Shown: positions 34,502-43,450, counted from the first letter of the stretch. The stretch is DNA of 46,029 nt from Bacteroidales bacterium UBA6229 (GCA_002440975.1 DJWN01000003.1:1-46029); one strand, 5' to 3'. A program made the numbers and translations. Notes: generated from the sequence alone by a model not told the origin.

Positions 34502-36621
34502 AAATTCATCAGTTTAAGTTCAACTTCCCTATTCCTTGTTGGGGGTGTTCCGGGTCTTATGGATTGCCAGGCTACCTGTCCCCTTCCATTCACCAATACT
34601 TTCAAACCCATATTTTCGAGCATAAAAACAGCATCACGTACATTCATTCCGCGGACATCCGGTATGGCATCCGGATGTATTTCGGCGGGCTCAAGTCTGA
34701 GCAAAGCAGTATCAGCTTTGGCACTCACCCAATCCTGCATAGCCGCCTGATCCGACACTTTCAGACTAAGCATCTCTGACAAATTGGTTACATCTACTTT
34801 GTTGATCACCTTTTCCTGAAATGCCAGCACGGCATTCGACTTGTCAATCTGTTCGCTTTCTTCGTGAATATCAAGACGTGTGGCATAAACCTTATCTGCA
34901 ATTTCCTTAAAAACAGGTGCAGCCACCGCACCTCCATAAATCTTTCCTGAGGAAGGATTGCTTACCACTACAATACAGCTGTATCGCGGCTTTGAGGCCG
35001 GAAAATAGCCTACAAATGAAGCTGTATAGTTGGTTTTATTATATCCTTTACTTCCGCTTGCAATCTGAGCTGTTCCGGTTTTTCCGGCAATCTGAAAAGG
35101 ACTTTTATTCAAATATCTAGCTGTTCCACGTTTAACAACCCCTTCCATCAAACTTTTCACTGAATCGATGGTGGCCTGCGAGGCAATAGATTTATTAATT
35201 ACTTGCGTTTCGAAATGCTCAATGGCTCGTCCACCCTGTCGTATCTCCTCCACAAACATGGGCTTCACCATTTTGCCATTATTGGCCACAGCATTGTAAA
35301 ATGTAAGGATATGAATAGGCGTAAGGCTCAATTCATAACCAATTGACATCCAGGGTAAAGTAGTGCCAGACCAGTATTTTTTATCCTTTGGATGCTTGAT
35401 ATAGGGCTTACCCTCGCCCGGTATTTCGAGACCAAGAGGCTGGTTGAGCGACATCTCATACAAACGTTCAACAAACTGCTCAGGCTTCTCTTTGTAAGCA
35501 TCCCAAACCAGTTTGCTAATGGCCACATTAGATGATTTTTCAAATGCTTCACGAACAGTAAACCTTCCATTCCGGATGGGATAAACATCGCGCATGGTTC
35601 GGCTGTAGTAAACGATATAGCCTGCCCTGCCTACATCCATGGTATCTGACAAACGCACTTTTTTGTCTTCGAGCAAAGACATCATCGAAGCCAGCTTAAA
35701 GGTAGAGCCGGGCTCAACGCTTTCGGCCAGTGCATAGTTGTAGGTTTCTTCGTAAGCTCCAGTTTTGGGATTGATGCTCAGGTTTGCAATGGCTTTAATT
35801 TTCCCGGTTGACACCTCCATCAAAATAGCACAACCTTCTTCGGCATTGTTCTCCTGCAGATTTCGACGCAACGCATCTTCTGCCACATCCTGTATGTTGA
35901 TATTGATCGTCGTAACAACATCTTTTCCATTTTGAGGCTCCACCTCATTGCCGTCAAACAGTGGTTTCCAGTCGCCGTTGTTTATTCGCCTTTTCACCTG
36001 TTTGCCGTCAATCCCTTTAAGCACAGGATGATAAGCCCCTTCAATACCAACAAATAATTCTTCTTTTTCGTTTTGATAGCCAATGGTTCGGCTGGCCAGC
36101 TCACGAAAAGGTTTTTCACGTGTGTCGTGCGGTATAAGGATTAGCCCACCCTTATACTTGCCTTTTCTCAAAATCGGGAAGGTGCGCATCTCTTTTACCT
36201 GCGAATAGGTTGCACGATTCTTGAGTTGGAAATATCGGTTGCCCTGCTTACGCGCTCTAACTAACTGCTTAAGATAGCTTTGACGAGATTTGTCCTGAAA
36301 CAAACGGGATAACATCAGTGCCAGCGAATCAACTTTAGAATCAAAAAGTGGCTGATCAATCAAAGGTGAAGCCACATCCATTCGAACTTCAAAAACCGGT
36401 ACAGAAGTAGCTAAAAGTGATCCATCATCTGCCAACACATTTCCACGCAAGGCTTCAACATCAAACACCTTAATTTCTTGTTGTTGAGCCTTTTCACGCA
36501 ATTCATCGCCAAATTTGATCTGTATCCAGGCAATACGTACAACGATGGCAATGCCAAAGAGAAGCATGAAGGCATACATCAGGTAAACCCGCCACAAAAT
36601 ATCTTTCTTCTCATCCATCAT
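34498..36621 (-). CDS. ftsI: Penicillin-binding protein 3 / FtsI with PASTA domain
   Basis: The septal transpeptidase that cross-links new peptidoglycan made by FtsW. The 707-residue protein has one membrane helix (about 10-33), a PBP dimerisation domain (~50-220) and a transpeptidase domain. The active motifs are STFK (306-309, Ser306 being the nucleophile), SSN (363-365) and KTG (514-516). The last ~60 residues are a single PASTA domain (IPDVRGMNVRDAVFMLENMG), common in the Bacteroidota FtsI but absent in E. coli. The start shares ATGA with the stop of ftsL. Confidence 0.95.
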   Translation of the reverse strand: MMDEKKDILWRVYLMYAFMLLFGIAIVVRIAWIQIKFGDELREKAQQQEIKVFDVEALRGNVLADDGSLLATSVPVFEVRMDVASPLIDQPLFDSKVDSLALMLSRLFQDKSRQSYLKQLVRARKQGNRYFQLKNRATYSQVKEMRTFPILRKGKYKGGLILIPHDTREKPFRELASRTIGYQNEKEELFVGIEGAYHPVLKGIDGKQVKRRINNGDWKPLFDGNEVEPQNGKDVVTTININIQDVAEDALRRNLQENNAEEGCAILMEVSTGKIKAIANLSINPKTGAYEETYNYALAESVEPGSTFKLASMMSLLEDKKVRLSDTMDVGRAGYIVYYSRTMRDVYPIRNGRFTVREAFEKSSNVAISKLVWDAYKEKPEQFVERLYEMSLNQPLGLEIPGEGKPYIKHPKDKKYWSGTTLPWMSIGYELSLTPIHILTFYNAVANNGKMVKPMFVEEIRQGGRAIEHFETQVINKSIASQATIDSVKSLMEGVVKRGTARYLNKSPFQIAGKTGTAQIASGSKGYNKTNYTASFVGYFPASKPRYSCIVVVSNPSSGKIYGGAVAAPVFKEIADKVYATRLDIHEESEQIDKSNAVLAFQEKVINKVDVTNLSEMLSLKVSDQAAMQDWVSAKADTALLRLEPAEIHPDAIPDVRGMNVRDAVFMLENMGLKVLVNGRGQVAWQSIRPGTPPTRNREVELKLMNL

Positions 36622-37022
36622 TTGCGATCCTCCTCTCTGATGATGATTTTGCGAACTGGTTCAACAGATTCCTTTAAACCACTTTTGTTAAGCCTGGTAG
36701 CTATGGTTGATTGTTTTGTTTGCTGCATCAGTTCCGATTTGGTAGAAATATATTCGTAATGCAGCTCTTTGAGTTCCCTATTCAAATCATCGATCTTACG
36801 GCTCATATCCTCGGCATAATAGCTGTTGCCAATGTAAACCAGGGCTATTGCAGCCAAAAAGAAAACATAATTCACTTGCCTGCGCACCCAAGTGTAAGCC
36901 AGGAAATCACCACCCAGCAAATCCATAAAAAACCTTCCCGACAAGCTTTTCTTCTTTGCAGACACAGGTTTTTCTTTGTGGATTTCCTGCTTTTCGGCCA
37001 ATGTATTTACTTTGTTAGTCAT
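36618..37022 (-). CDS. ftsL: FtsL-like cell division protein
   Basis: A 134-residue bitopic protein with a basic cytoplasmic N-terminus (residues 1-48), one membrane helix (about 51-68, VFFLAAIALVYIGNSYYA) and a periplasmic coiled coil (~70-110, KIDDLNRELKELHYEYISTKSEL). Sequence similarity to known FtsL is not obvious. The size, topology, heptad pattern and place between rsmH and ftsI make FtsL the best call. It would bridge FtsQ/FtsB-type proteins to FtsW-FtsI. Its start overlaps the end of rsmH by eight bases. Confidence 0.82.
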   Translation of the reverse strand: MTNKVNTLAEKQEIHKEKPVSAKKKSLSGRFFMDLLGGDFLAYTWVRRQVNYVFFLAAIALVYIGNSYYAEDMSRKIDDLNRELKELHYEYISTKSELMQQTKQSTIATRLNKSGLKESVEPVRKIIIREEDRK

Positions 37023-37920
37023 CTGCTTTGCGTTGGGCTATTCTGAGTTTTGCACTTCTGGCACGACTGTTTTCTTTTACTTCATCAGCTGTTGCTAAAA
37101 TTGGTTTTCGGCTTATCACCTCCCAGGGAGACAGCTTCCGGCCATAAAAATCTTTCTCAACAACACCGCTCGCCTTTCCGGCACGCATAAAATTTTTCAC
37201 CAGCCGGTCTTCCAACGAATGATAGCTGATTACCACCAGGCGGCCTCCGGGTTTGATTACATCAGCACATTGATCAAGAAATTTTTCCAGCACCTGCATC
37301 TCCTGATTCACCTCAATCCGCAGGGCCTGAAAAAGCTGAGCCAATACTTTATTTTCACGGTTACGGGCTAAAAAGGGCGCAACAACCTGCTTAAGCTCAT
37401 TGGTTGTTCGTATGGGGGCATTTTGCCGGGAAGCTACAACGGCTCCGGCCATTTGCCAGGCTTGCTGAAGCTCTCCATATTTCCTGAAAATATCAGTAAG
37501 CTCCTGTTGATCAAATGTATTTACTATTGTTTCGGCCGTGATTTCCTGTTGCTGATCCATACGCATATCCAGGCGGCCATCAAAACGGGTGGAAAAACCT
37601 TTGTCGGGCACATCGAACTGATGAGACGAAACGCCCAGATCAGCCAGCACACCATCGAGCTGCCTGACACCATAGAGGCGAACAAAATTCTTCAGAAATT
37701 GAAAGTTCTGAGGTATAAAAACAAATCGTGGGTCATTGATCACATTTGCTTTGGCATCCTCATCCTGATCGAAACCAAACAGTTTACCATTAGTGCCCAG
37801 CAACTCCAGGATGGCACTTGAATGCCCGCCACCGCCAAAGGTGACATCAGCGTACAACCCATCAGGTTGCACCTGTAATCCTTCAACGGACTCGTGAAGT
37901 AATACCGGTTTGTGATACAT
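37015..37920 (-). CDS. rsmH: 16S rRNA (cytosine1402-N4)-methyltransferase
   Basis: Methylates N4 of C1402 in the ribosomal P site. The 301-residue protein is the normal RsmH (MraW) length and has MYHKPVLLHESVEGL at the start, the SAM loop YADVTFGGGGHSSAIL, LADLGVSSHQFD, the RFDGRLDMRMD motif and VISYHSLEDRLVKNF. It is the second gene of the dcw cluster, two bases after mraZ and overlapping ftsL by eight. Confidence 0.97.
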   Translation of the reverse strand: MYHKPVLLHESVEGLQVQPDGLYADVTFGGGGHSSAILELLGTNGKLFGFDQDEDAKANVINDPRFVFIPQNFQFLKNFVRLYGVRQLDGVLADLGVSSHQFDVPDKGFSTRFDGRLDMRMDQQQEITAETIVNTFDQQELTDIFRKYGELQQAWQMAGAVVASRQNAPIRTTNELKQVVAPFLARNRENKVLAQLFQALRIEVNQEMQVLEKFLDQCADVIKPGGRLVVISYHSLEDRLVKNFMRAGKASGVVEKDFYGRKLSPWEVISRKPILATADEVKENSRARSAKLRIAQRKADD

Positions 37921-37922
37921 GT

Positions 37923-38390
37923 TTATAAACTCGTTTGGTCGACGCTACCTAGTTTTTCTGTTGCCAACTTTTCGAATGCGTCCTGATCAAGGCTGTTGAT
38001 TCGTGCTTCATAAGCAGCCTTGTCCCAAAGCTCCATGTTACTGGTCAGGGAAGTCAAAATCACTTCCTTTTGCAACTTGCCTGCTTCTACCAGATTTTTA
38101 GGGATCTGTAAGCGACCGGTTCCATCCAGTTTTACCATTTTGGCACCGGCATTGTATTTCCGTACAAGCTCAACATTAGATCGCACAAACTGATTCAAAG
38201 CCCGAAGCTTCTCCTGCGTCTTAGTCCAATCGCTCATTGTATAAAGTTCAAGGCATTGATCGAACAAGCCCGGACGAAGCACAAAGCCCTCTTCCGCAAG
38301 TTTGCCCAACTGCACCTTGCAATCTGCCGGAAGCATCAGCCTGCCTTTCGCATCCAGCTTACAATGATATTGCCCGATTGGATAATTCAA
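37923..38390 (-). CDS. mraZ: Transcriptional regulator MraZ
   Basis: MraZ binds repeats upstream of the dcw operon and regulates it. The product has two SpoVT/AbrB-like halves, each with its signature: CKLDAKGRLMLPA near the start and VKLDGTGRLQIP in the second half. The frame is open to 38456 with ATG codons at 38456 and 38444. These would add about 20 residues not seen in MraZ, which normally begins a few residues before IGxYxxKLDAKGR. The TTG at 38390 gives a 155-residue protein of normal length and is preferred. The start is therefore uncertain, although the gene is not. Confidence 0.88.
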   Translation of the reverse strand: MNYPIGQYHCKLDAKGRLMLPADCKVQLGKLAEEGFVLRPGLFDQCLELYTMSDWTKTQEKLRALNQFVRSNVELVRKYNAGAKMVKLDGTGRLQIPKNLVEAGKLQKEVILTSLTSNMELWDKAAYEARINSLDQDAFEKLATEKLGSVDQTSL

Positions 38391-38750
38391 AAAATTGACA
38401 TTTTGTGCGATAAAATTAGTGCATTTTTTCCCACTAACTCCCATTTTATACCACAAAAGTTATCAAATGTTTCAAAAAATTGGAAATATTTTATCAGACC
38501 AATGCTTAATTATTGATAATGTGCACTTTACAATTCACGAATAATTGCAATTCGGCTTATCCACTGATAATGAAGCAGATTTATTAACAACAAAAAACTA
38601 AATCTACTGAAAACCAGCACTCACAGAAGGCGGTAATTTATTCAAATCCAGAACACAACTCAAGTTGAATTTCTGATTATTCAAAATAGTTTAAAATTGA
38701 CAATTAACGATACATTTTCAGTATTTTTGCTAGTTCAATTAACATCCCGG
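38391..38750. other. Intergenic region between divergent mraZ and the PlsC-like gene
   Basis: 360 bases with no supported gene. On the mraZ side a minus-strand TAATTTTA (38411-38418) is a possible -7 box. A near-match to a DnaA box, TTATCCACT, lies at 38557-38565. The plus-strand promoter of the acyltransferase is at the right end. I found no clear GTG-type MraZ operator repeats. Confidence 0.5.
38697..38729 (+). promoter_or_regulatory. Promoter of the PlsC-like/GNAT/engB unit
   Basis: TTG (38697-38699), 22 bases, TATTTTTG (38722-38729), ending 21 bases before the chosen ATG at 38751. Confidence 0.55.
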
Positions 38751-39635
38751 ATGAAAGAGGACTCACAAATTACTAAAGCACAGGCTGACCGGCTGATTGA
38801 TATAGAAGCTGTATTCAGGCAAAAGAACCCAAAACTTTTTAAAGCCATTCCGGGTTTTGTGTTTTCGTATCTGAAGAGGATAATTCATCAGGATCAGGTC
38901 AATGCTTTTATTAAACATTCCAAACATCTGTATGGTCTTGATTTTGTGGATGCTGCCATTGTTGAGTTTAATCCTACAGTGATAATTAATGGCCTTGAAA
39001 ATATCCCTGTAAGCGATCGGATTATAGTTGCTTCCAATCATCCGTTAGGTGGATTAGATGGCATCGCTTTGATGCAGGCCGTTGGCAAAGTGAGGCCTGA
39101 TATCAGGTTTCCGGTGAATGATATACTGCTTTATGTCGAAAATCTTCAACCCTTGTTTATTCCCATTAACAAGCATGGAAGCAATGCCGAAAATATTCGC
39201 ATACTAAATGAAACTTTTGCGGGCGATGATGTGATATGCTACTTTCCTTTCGGCCTGGTTTCCAGAAAAAAAGGAGGTAAAATTTATGATCTGGAATGGA
39301 AAAAAACTTTCCTGAGCAAGGCAAAAAAATACAAACGAAATATCGTGCCAGTGCATATTGCCGGGAGGAATTCAAACTTTTTTTACAATTTGTCGAATTT
39401 TCGCAAATTCCTAGGCATAAAAGCAAACATTGAAATGTTGTATCTTGCCGATGAATTTTTTAAACAATACAACAAAAAAATCATCATAACTTTTGGGAAA
39501 CCCATTGATTATAAAGTTTTTGACAAAAGTAAATCAGATCAGGAATGGGCAACACAATTGCGTAATTTTAGTTATCTTTTAGGCACAAACCCAAACGAAA
39601 CTTTTAATTCTGAAACCATATATACGCTCTATTAA
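38751..39635 (+). CDS. PlsC-like lysophospholipid-type O-acyltransferase (glycine lipid synthesis, GlsA-like)
   Basis: A 294-residue acyltransferase of the PlsC/LPLAT superfamily. The catalytic HX4D motif is NHPLGGLD near residue 96-103, and an FPFG motif (block III, CYFPFGLVSRK) lies near residue 165. There is no membrane helix at the N-terminus. It is followed by a GNAT acyltransferase gene. In Bacteroides, this pair (GlsA O-acyltransferase and GlsB N-acyltransferase) makes glycine lipids. The role here is inferred from family plus pairing. I chose the ATG at 38751 because the in-frame codons upstream lie inside the promoter. Confidence 0.78.
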   Translation: MKEDSQITKAQADRLIDIEAVFRQKNPKLFKAIPGFVFSYLKRIIHQDQVNAFIKHSKHLYGLDFVDAAIVEFNPTVIINGLENIPVSDRIIVASNHPLGGLDGIALMQAVGKVRPDIRFPVNDILLYVENLQPLFIPINKHGSNAENIRILNETFAGDDVICYFPFGLVSRKKGGKIYDLEWKKTFLSKAKKYKRNIVPVHIAGRNSNFFYNLSNFRKFLGIKANIEMLYLADEFFKQYNKKIIITFGKPIDYKVFDKSKSDQEWATQLRNFSYLLGTNPNETFNSETIYTLY

Positions 39636-39651
39636 CTTGAAATTCAACACC

Positions 39652-40599
39652 ATGAAACCGTTAATAAATCCGGTAAGTAAAGATTTAATTCTGTCAGAGC
39701 TCACTGCTGAGCGCTTTTTTCGAAGGACTAACAATGGAAGCAATGAAATATATATTGTTTCCGATCACGATTCACCACATTTGATGCAGGAAATAGGTCG
39801 CTTAAGAGAACTCACTTTCAGGGCATCCGGGGGAGGCACCGGAAAAGAAACTGACATTGACATTTTTGACCTGGGTGAAAACGGTTTTAAACAGTTAATC
39901 GTCTGGAATCCTGATAGTCAGGAAATAATTGGAGGTTATCGGTTTATCGAATGTAAGCACCTGTTAATAGATAGTGAAGGTAATGTACAAACCCCGACAG
40001 CCAAGCTTTTCAGTTACTCCAAAAAATTCATCGAAGATTATCTTCCATACACCATCGAGCTGGGGCGTTCGTTTGTTCAGCCCGATTATCAGCCTACCAA
40101 AAACATGCGCAAAGGAATGTATGCGCTTGATAACCTCTGGGATGGCCTTGGTTCGTTGATTCATCTCTTTCCTGAAACACGTTACTTTTTTGGCAAGGTA
40201 ACCATGTATCCGCATTATGATAAAATGGCCAGAGATCTGATTCTGTATTTTCTTAATCATTATTTTCCAGATGAAGAAAAGCTTGTATATCCCAGAATTC
40301 CATTGAGTTATAATCATTCTATTGAAAAACTTAAAGCACATTTTATGGGCAAATCATATAAGGAAGATTATAAAAAACTCATGAAAATTGTGCGCGAACG
40401 AAATGAAAATATCCCGCCACTCGTAAATGCCTATATGAATCTTTCTTCCACCATGAAATGTTTCGGAACAGCCTTGAACGAGTCATTTGGTGCCGTTGAA
40501 GAAACTGGCATAATTTTAACTATAGGTGATATTTTTGATGTGAAAAAAGACCGGCATTTGCATTATGATCGCAATGAAAAACCCCGACATCTTAAATGA
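39652..40599 (+). CDS. GNAT-type N-acyltransferase (glycine/ornithine lipid synthesis, GlsB-like)
   Basis: A 315-residue protein of the OlsB/hemolysin-like GNAT family, which uses acyl-ACP to N-acylate an amino acid. The first half has RELTFRASGGGTGKETDIDIFD near residue 53 and the IGGYRFIECKHL strand. The ELGRSFVQPDYQPT segment near residue 135 is the acyl-carrier-binding region of the family. In Bacteroides the GlsB homologue makes N-acyl-glycine, which GlsA then O-acylates. Glycine as substrate is an inference. The start is the ATG at 39652, 16 bases after the upstream stop. The end overlaps engB in an ATGA. Confidence 0.78.
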   Translation: MKPLINPVSKDLILSELTAERFFRRTNNGSNEIYIVSDHDSPHLMQEIGRLRELTFRASGGGTGKETDIDIFDLGENGFKQLIVWNPDSQEIIGGYRFIECKHLLIDSEGNVQTPTAKLFSYSKKFIEDYLPYTIELGRSFVQPDYQPTKNMRKGMYALDNLWDGLGSLIHLFPETRYFFGKVTMYPHYDKMARDLILYFLNHYFPDEEKLVYPRIPLSYNHSIEKLKAHFMGKSYKEDYKKLMKIVRERNENIPPLVNAYMNLSSTMKCFGTALNESFGAVEETGIILTIGDIFDVKKDRHLHYDRNEKPRHLK

Positions 40600-41219
40600 T
40601 TATTCAACAAGCCCGTTTTCTTCAAAGCAACACAAAAATTGACAAGCTTCCAAATGCCATTTACCCTGAATATGCCTTTATTGGCCGTTCAAATGTGGGT
40701 AAGTCGTCTTTGATCAATATGCTTACAGGAAAAAAAAGGCTGGCAAAGATTTCTTCAAAACCTGGCAAAACAATCACCATCAACCATTTTTTAATTGATG
40801 AAAGCTGGTATCTGGTTGATCTGCCTGGCTATGGTTTTGCGAAAAGGTCAAAGGAGGCAAGAGAAAAATGGTCGCAAATGCTACGTCAATACCTCATGCA
40901 ACGTACTAACCTGATTTATATGTTTGTGCTTGTGGATAGTCGCATTGCGCCTCAGGCAATTGACCTGGATTTTATCAATGAGTTGGGAGAAGCCGGAATA
41001 CCTTTTATTGTCGTTTATACAAAGACTGATAAGCAAAGTAATCGTAAGACAATGAGCAATGTTAAAACATTTGAGAAAGCCTTATCGGAAAACTGGGAAG
41101 AGTTGCCAAAAAGCATACTCAGTTCGTCACTTAACGGAAGCGGGAAAGAAGAAATTTTATCAATTATTGCTTCAGGGAATACAATTTTCAATCAAACTGA
41201 CACTTCAACCAGAACATAA
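40596..41219 (+). CDS. engB: Ribosome biogenesis GTPase EngB
   Basis: A small essential GTPase (YihA/YsxC) needed for 50S assembly. The 207-residue protein has G1 GRSNVGKSS (about 30-38), the G2 region around KPGKTITINHF, G3 DLPGYGFA, G4 TKTD and the G5 SSSLNGSG region. Length and order are typical. Its ATG overlaps the stop of the GNAT gene (40596-40599). Its 3' end overlaps the convergent biotin carrier gene by 28 bases. Confidence 0.96.
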   Translation: MIIQQARFLQSNTKIDKLPNAIYPEYAFIGRSNVGKSSLINMLTGKKRLAKISSKPGKTITINHFLIDESWYLVDLPGYGFAKRSKEAREKWSQMLRQYLMQRTNLIYMFVLVDSRIAPQAIDLDFINELGEAGIPFIVVYTKTDKQSNRKTMSNVKTFEKALSENWEELPKSILSSSLNGSGKEEILSIIASGNTIFNQTDTSTRT

Positions 41220-41530
41220 TTCTTAACAACGCGTTCGCCTTTTTTAACATTTACCAATTTCACTTCACCGGCAAATGGTGCTCTGATTTCGTTGAGCATT
41301 TTCATGGCTTCCAGCACGACCAGGGGATCACCTTCGTCAACCTTTTGCCCTTCTTTTACATAAACTTCGGTTATCGTTCCGGGGATAAAGGCAGTCATTA
41401 CTCCCGGAACCAACTCTGCATAAGGTTTCCTGCTATTGTATTTATTCGTAAGGGTTGTTTGGTAAACAACATGATCAATAATCAGCGATTGATACGTCTT
41501 TTTGTCAGCAACAACTTCTGCTTTTTTCAT
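41192..41530 (-). CDS. Biotin carboxyl carrier protein subunit
   Basis: A 112-residue biotin-carrier protein. The C-terminal ~70 residues are a biotinyl domain with the EAMKM motif, Lys77 being the biotin attachment site. The N-terminal ~40 residues show no alanine/proline-rich linker, unlike many family members. It lies 62 bases after the carboxyltransferase gene, so the two should be parts of one biotin-dependent enzyme (methylmalonyl-CoA decarboxylase or propionyl-CoA carboxylase). Its 3' end overlaps engB by 28 bases. Confidence 0.9.
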   Translation of the reverse strand: MKKAEVVADKKTYQSLIIDHVVYQTTLTNKYNSRKPYAELVPGVMTAFIPGTITEVYVKEGQKVDEGDPLVVLEAMKMLNEIRAPFAGEVKLVNVKKGERVVKNYVLVEVSV

Positions 41531-41592
41531 ACGCTTTAGTTTAGTCGAAAACTCAGTCTCTTAATACTCTTTTAATGCGAGATAAAGCACTG

Positions 41593-43140
41593 TTAAAATG
41601 GTGGAATCCCATGTTTTTTCATAGGTACTTCCACGATTTTATCTTTGGAAATATCCAATGAATGGATCAACATTCTACGTGTTTCGGCGGGTTCGATCAC
41701 AGCATCGATATATCCGTAAGCCGCAGCTACATAAGGGTTTGCAAACTTATTCTTGTATTCCTCTACTTTAAGTTTACGCATTTTATCGGGATCTTCGGCC
41801 GATTGAATTTCCTTTCGGAAAATAATATTGGCTGCCCCTTCAGGCCCCATAACGGCAATCTCAGCAGTAGGCCAGGCAAATACAAAATCGGCACGCAGGT
41901 GATGCGAACACATAGCAATATACCCACCACCGTATGCTTTGCGCATGATCACAGTAATCTTGGGAACTGTAGCTTCTGAATAGGCATACAACACCTTGGC
42001 ACCATGACGAATAACCCCTGCATGTTCCTGATCAATGCCGGGCAGATAGCCTGGAAGATCAACAAGCGTTACAAGTGGAATATTAAAAGAATCGCAATAG
42101 CGGATGAATCGGGCAGCTTTGTCAGAAGAATCCACATCCAACACACCGGCCAGCACATTAGGCTGATTGGCAACAAATCCAACCGTATCGCCATTTACAC
42201 GACTAAATCCGATTACAATATTTGCGGCAAACAACTCCTGCACTTCCAAAAACTCCGAATCGTCGGCCAATGATTTTATCACATCCCTCACATCATAAGG
42301 CAAACGAGGGTCTGTTGGCAGGATCGTATCAATTTTATAGTTTCTGGTTTTGGGTGCTTTTTTGGGGAAGCGCTCTGCCTTTTTCATGTTATTCCAGGGT
42401 ATAAAGCTTACGAGCTGCTTGATCTGGCTAAAACATTCTTCTTCGCTTCGGGCATAAAAATGCGCATTACCGGTTATTTCGGAATGAACACGTGCACCGC
42501 CCAATTCTTCCATTGAGATTTCTTCGCCCAACACCGTTTTTATCACTTCAGGACCAGTGATAAACATTTTAGAGATGTTCTCCACCACAAAAACAAAATC
42601 GGTAAGAGCCGGAGAATAAACAGCCCCGCCAGCACATGGTCCAAGGATTACAGATATTTGAGGAATTACACCCGACGCCTGGGTATTACGGTAAAAAATC
42701 TCACCATAACCGGCCAATGAATTCACTCCTTCCTGAATACGCGCACCACCTGAGTCGTTGATGCCAATCAATGGCACCTTCAGCTTCATGGCGTGATCCA
42801 TTATTTTGGTGATTTTTTTGGCGTGCATCCACCCCAACGAACCACCTGCAACAGTGAAATCCTGGGCGTAAATACACACCGGATGCCCGCTTAATGTACC
42901 CGTTCCGGTGATCACCCCATCGCCGGGCAAGTATTTTTTGTCCATGTCGAAATCTTTTGCGGCATGTTCCACAAACAGGTCATACTCGTGAAATGATTTT
43001 GGGTCGAGCAGAGCGATGATACGCTCACGGGCTGTAAGCTTTCCAATCGCTTTTTGCTTTTCAATGGCTTTATCACCCCCACCCATCAGGGCATCGCGCA
43101 TACGGCGTTGCAACTCAGAAGTCTTCTGTTTAATCCCCAT
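41593..43140 (-). CDS. Acyl-CoA carboxylase beta / methylmalonyl-CoA decarboxylase alpha subunit
   Basis: The carboxyltransferase subunit of a biotin enzyme that moves CO2 between biotin and propionyl-CoA / methylmalonyl-CoA. The 515-residue protein has both crotonase-like halves. The N half has INDSGGARIQEG near residue 130 (acyl-CoA oxyanion hole) and PCAGGAVYSPAL. The C half has VDLPGYLPGIDQEHAGVIRHGAKVL and KAYGGGYIAMCS near residue 395. MmdA and PccB cannot be told apart by sequence alone. Only the biotin carrier is beside it, with no membrane beta (OadB) or gamma (OadG) subunit and no biotin carboxylase. A TATATTTG box (43245-43252, minus strand) lies ~105 bases upstream. Confidence 0.9.
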   Translation of the reverse strand: MGIKQKTSELQRRMRDALMGGGDKAIEKQKAIGKLTARERIIALLDPKSFHEYDLFVEHAAKDFDMDKKYLPGDGVITGTGTLSGHPVCIYAQDFTVAGGSLGWMHAKKITKIMDHAMKLKVPLIGINDSGGARIQEGVNSLAGYGEIFYRNTQASGVIPQISVILGPCAGGAVYSPALTDFVFVVENISKMFITGPEVIKTVLGEEISMEELGGARVHSEITGNAHFYARSEEECFSQIKQLVSFIPWNNMKKAERFPKKAPKTRNYKIDTILPTDPRLPYDVRDVIKSLADDSEFLEVQELFAANIVIGFSRVNGDTVGFVANQPNVLAGVLDVDSSDKAARFIRYCDSFNIPLVTLVDLPGYLPGIDQEHAGVIRHGAKVLYAYSEATVPKITVIMRKAYGGGYIAMCSHHLRADFVFAWPTAEIAVMGPEGAANIIFRKEIQSAEDPDKMRKLKVEEYKNKFANPYVAAAYGYIDAVIEPAETRRMLIHSLDISKDKIVEVPMKKHGIPPF

Positions 43141-43450
43141 ACTGGTAATTTTTGGTTCAGTAATCCTGATTAGATTTCTACATCACTTTTTTTCTTCGGC
43201 AAAACTGCCTCGAATGACAGCTACCCAATCATGCAAAAATAAGCCAAATATAAAAAATAACAACTTTTCATTTTTATTCCCCAAAAGTGAAGCCTTTTAT
43301 CAGCCCGTGTTAATCACTTAAACTGTCGAACCAACACCTTATATTAAACCATCCATTTGGAGAATTAAAAATTTCAAACGTTTTCGAAAAAGACAAAAGC
43401 CGGAAATAATCCGGCTTTCAATCACAAAAAATAATTGATATTTCCTGTGT
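43141..43450. other. Intergenic region before the carboxyltransferase gene
   Basis: 310 bases without a gene. It contains a minus-strand TATATTTG (43245-43252), a likely -7 box for the carboxyltransferase gene, and a terminator for the minus-strand T9SS gene at its right end (43396-43418). Nothing else stands out. Confidence 0.5.
43396..43418 (-). terminator. Terminator of the CWGSC T9SS protein gene
   Basis: AAAGCCGG (43396-43403) pairs with CCGGCTTT (43411-43418) around a 7-base loop, with T residues after it on the minus strand. It lies 32 bases beyond the gene's stop and closely resembles the terminator at 976-1005. Confidence 0.65.

Noticed and set aside
22955..38456. Missing murF, murB and ddl in the dcw cluster as an anomaly
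   Set aside because: Bacteroidota dcw clusters commonly lack these genes, so their absence is not evidence of loss.
38557..38565. DnaA-like box suggesting an origin between mraZ and the acyltransferase
   Set aside because: It is one imperfect box (8/9), with no cluster and no dnaA or dnaN nearby.
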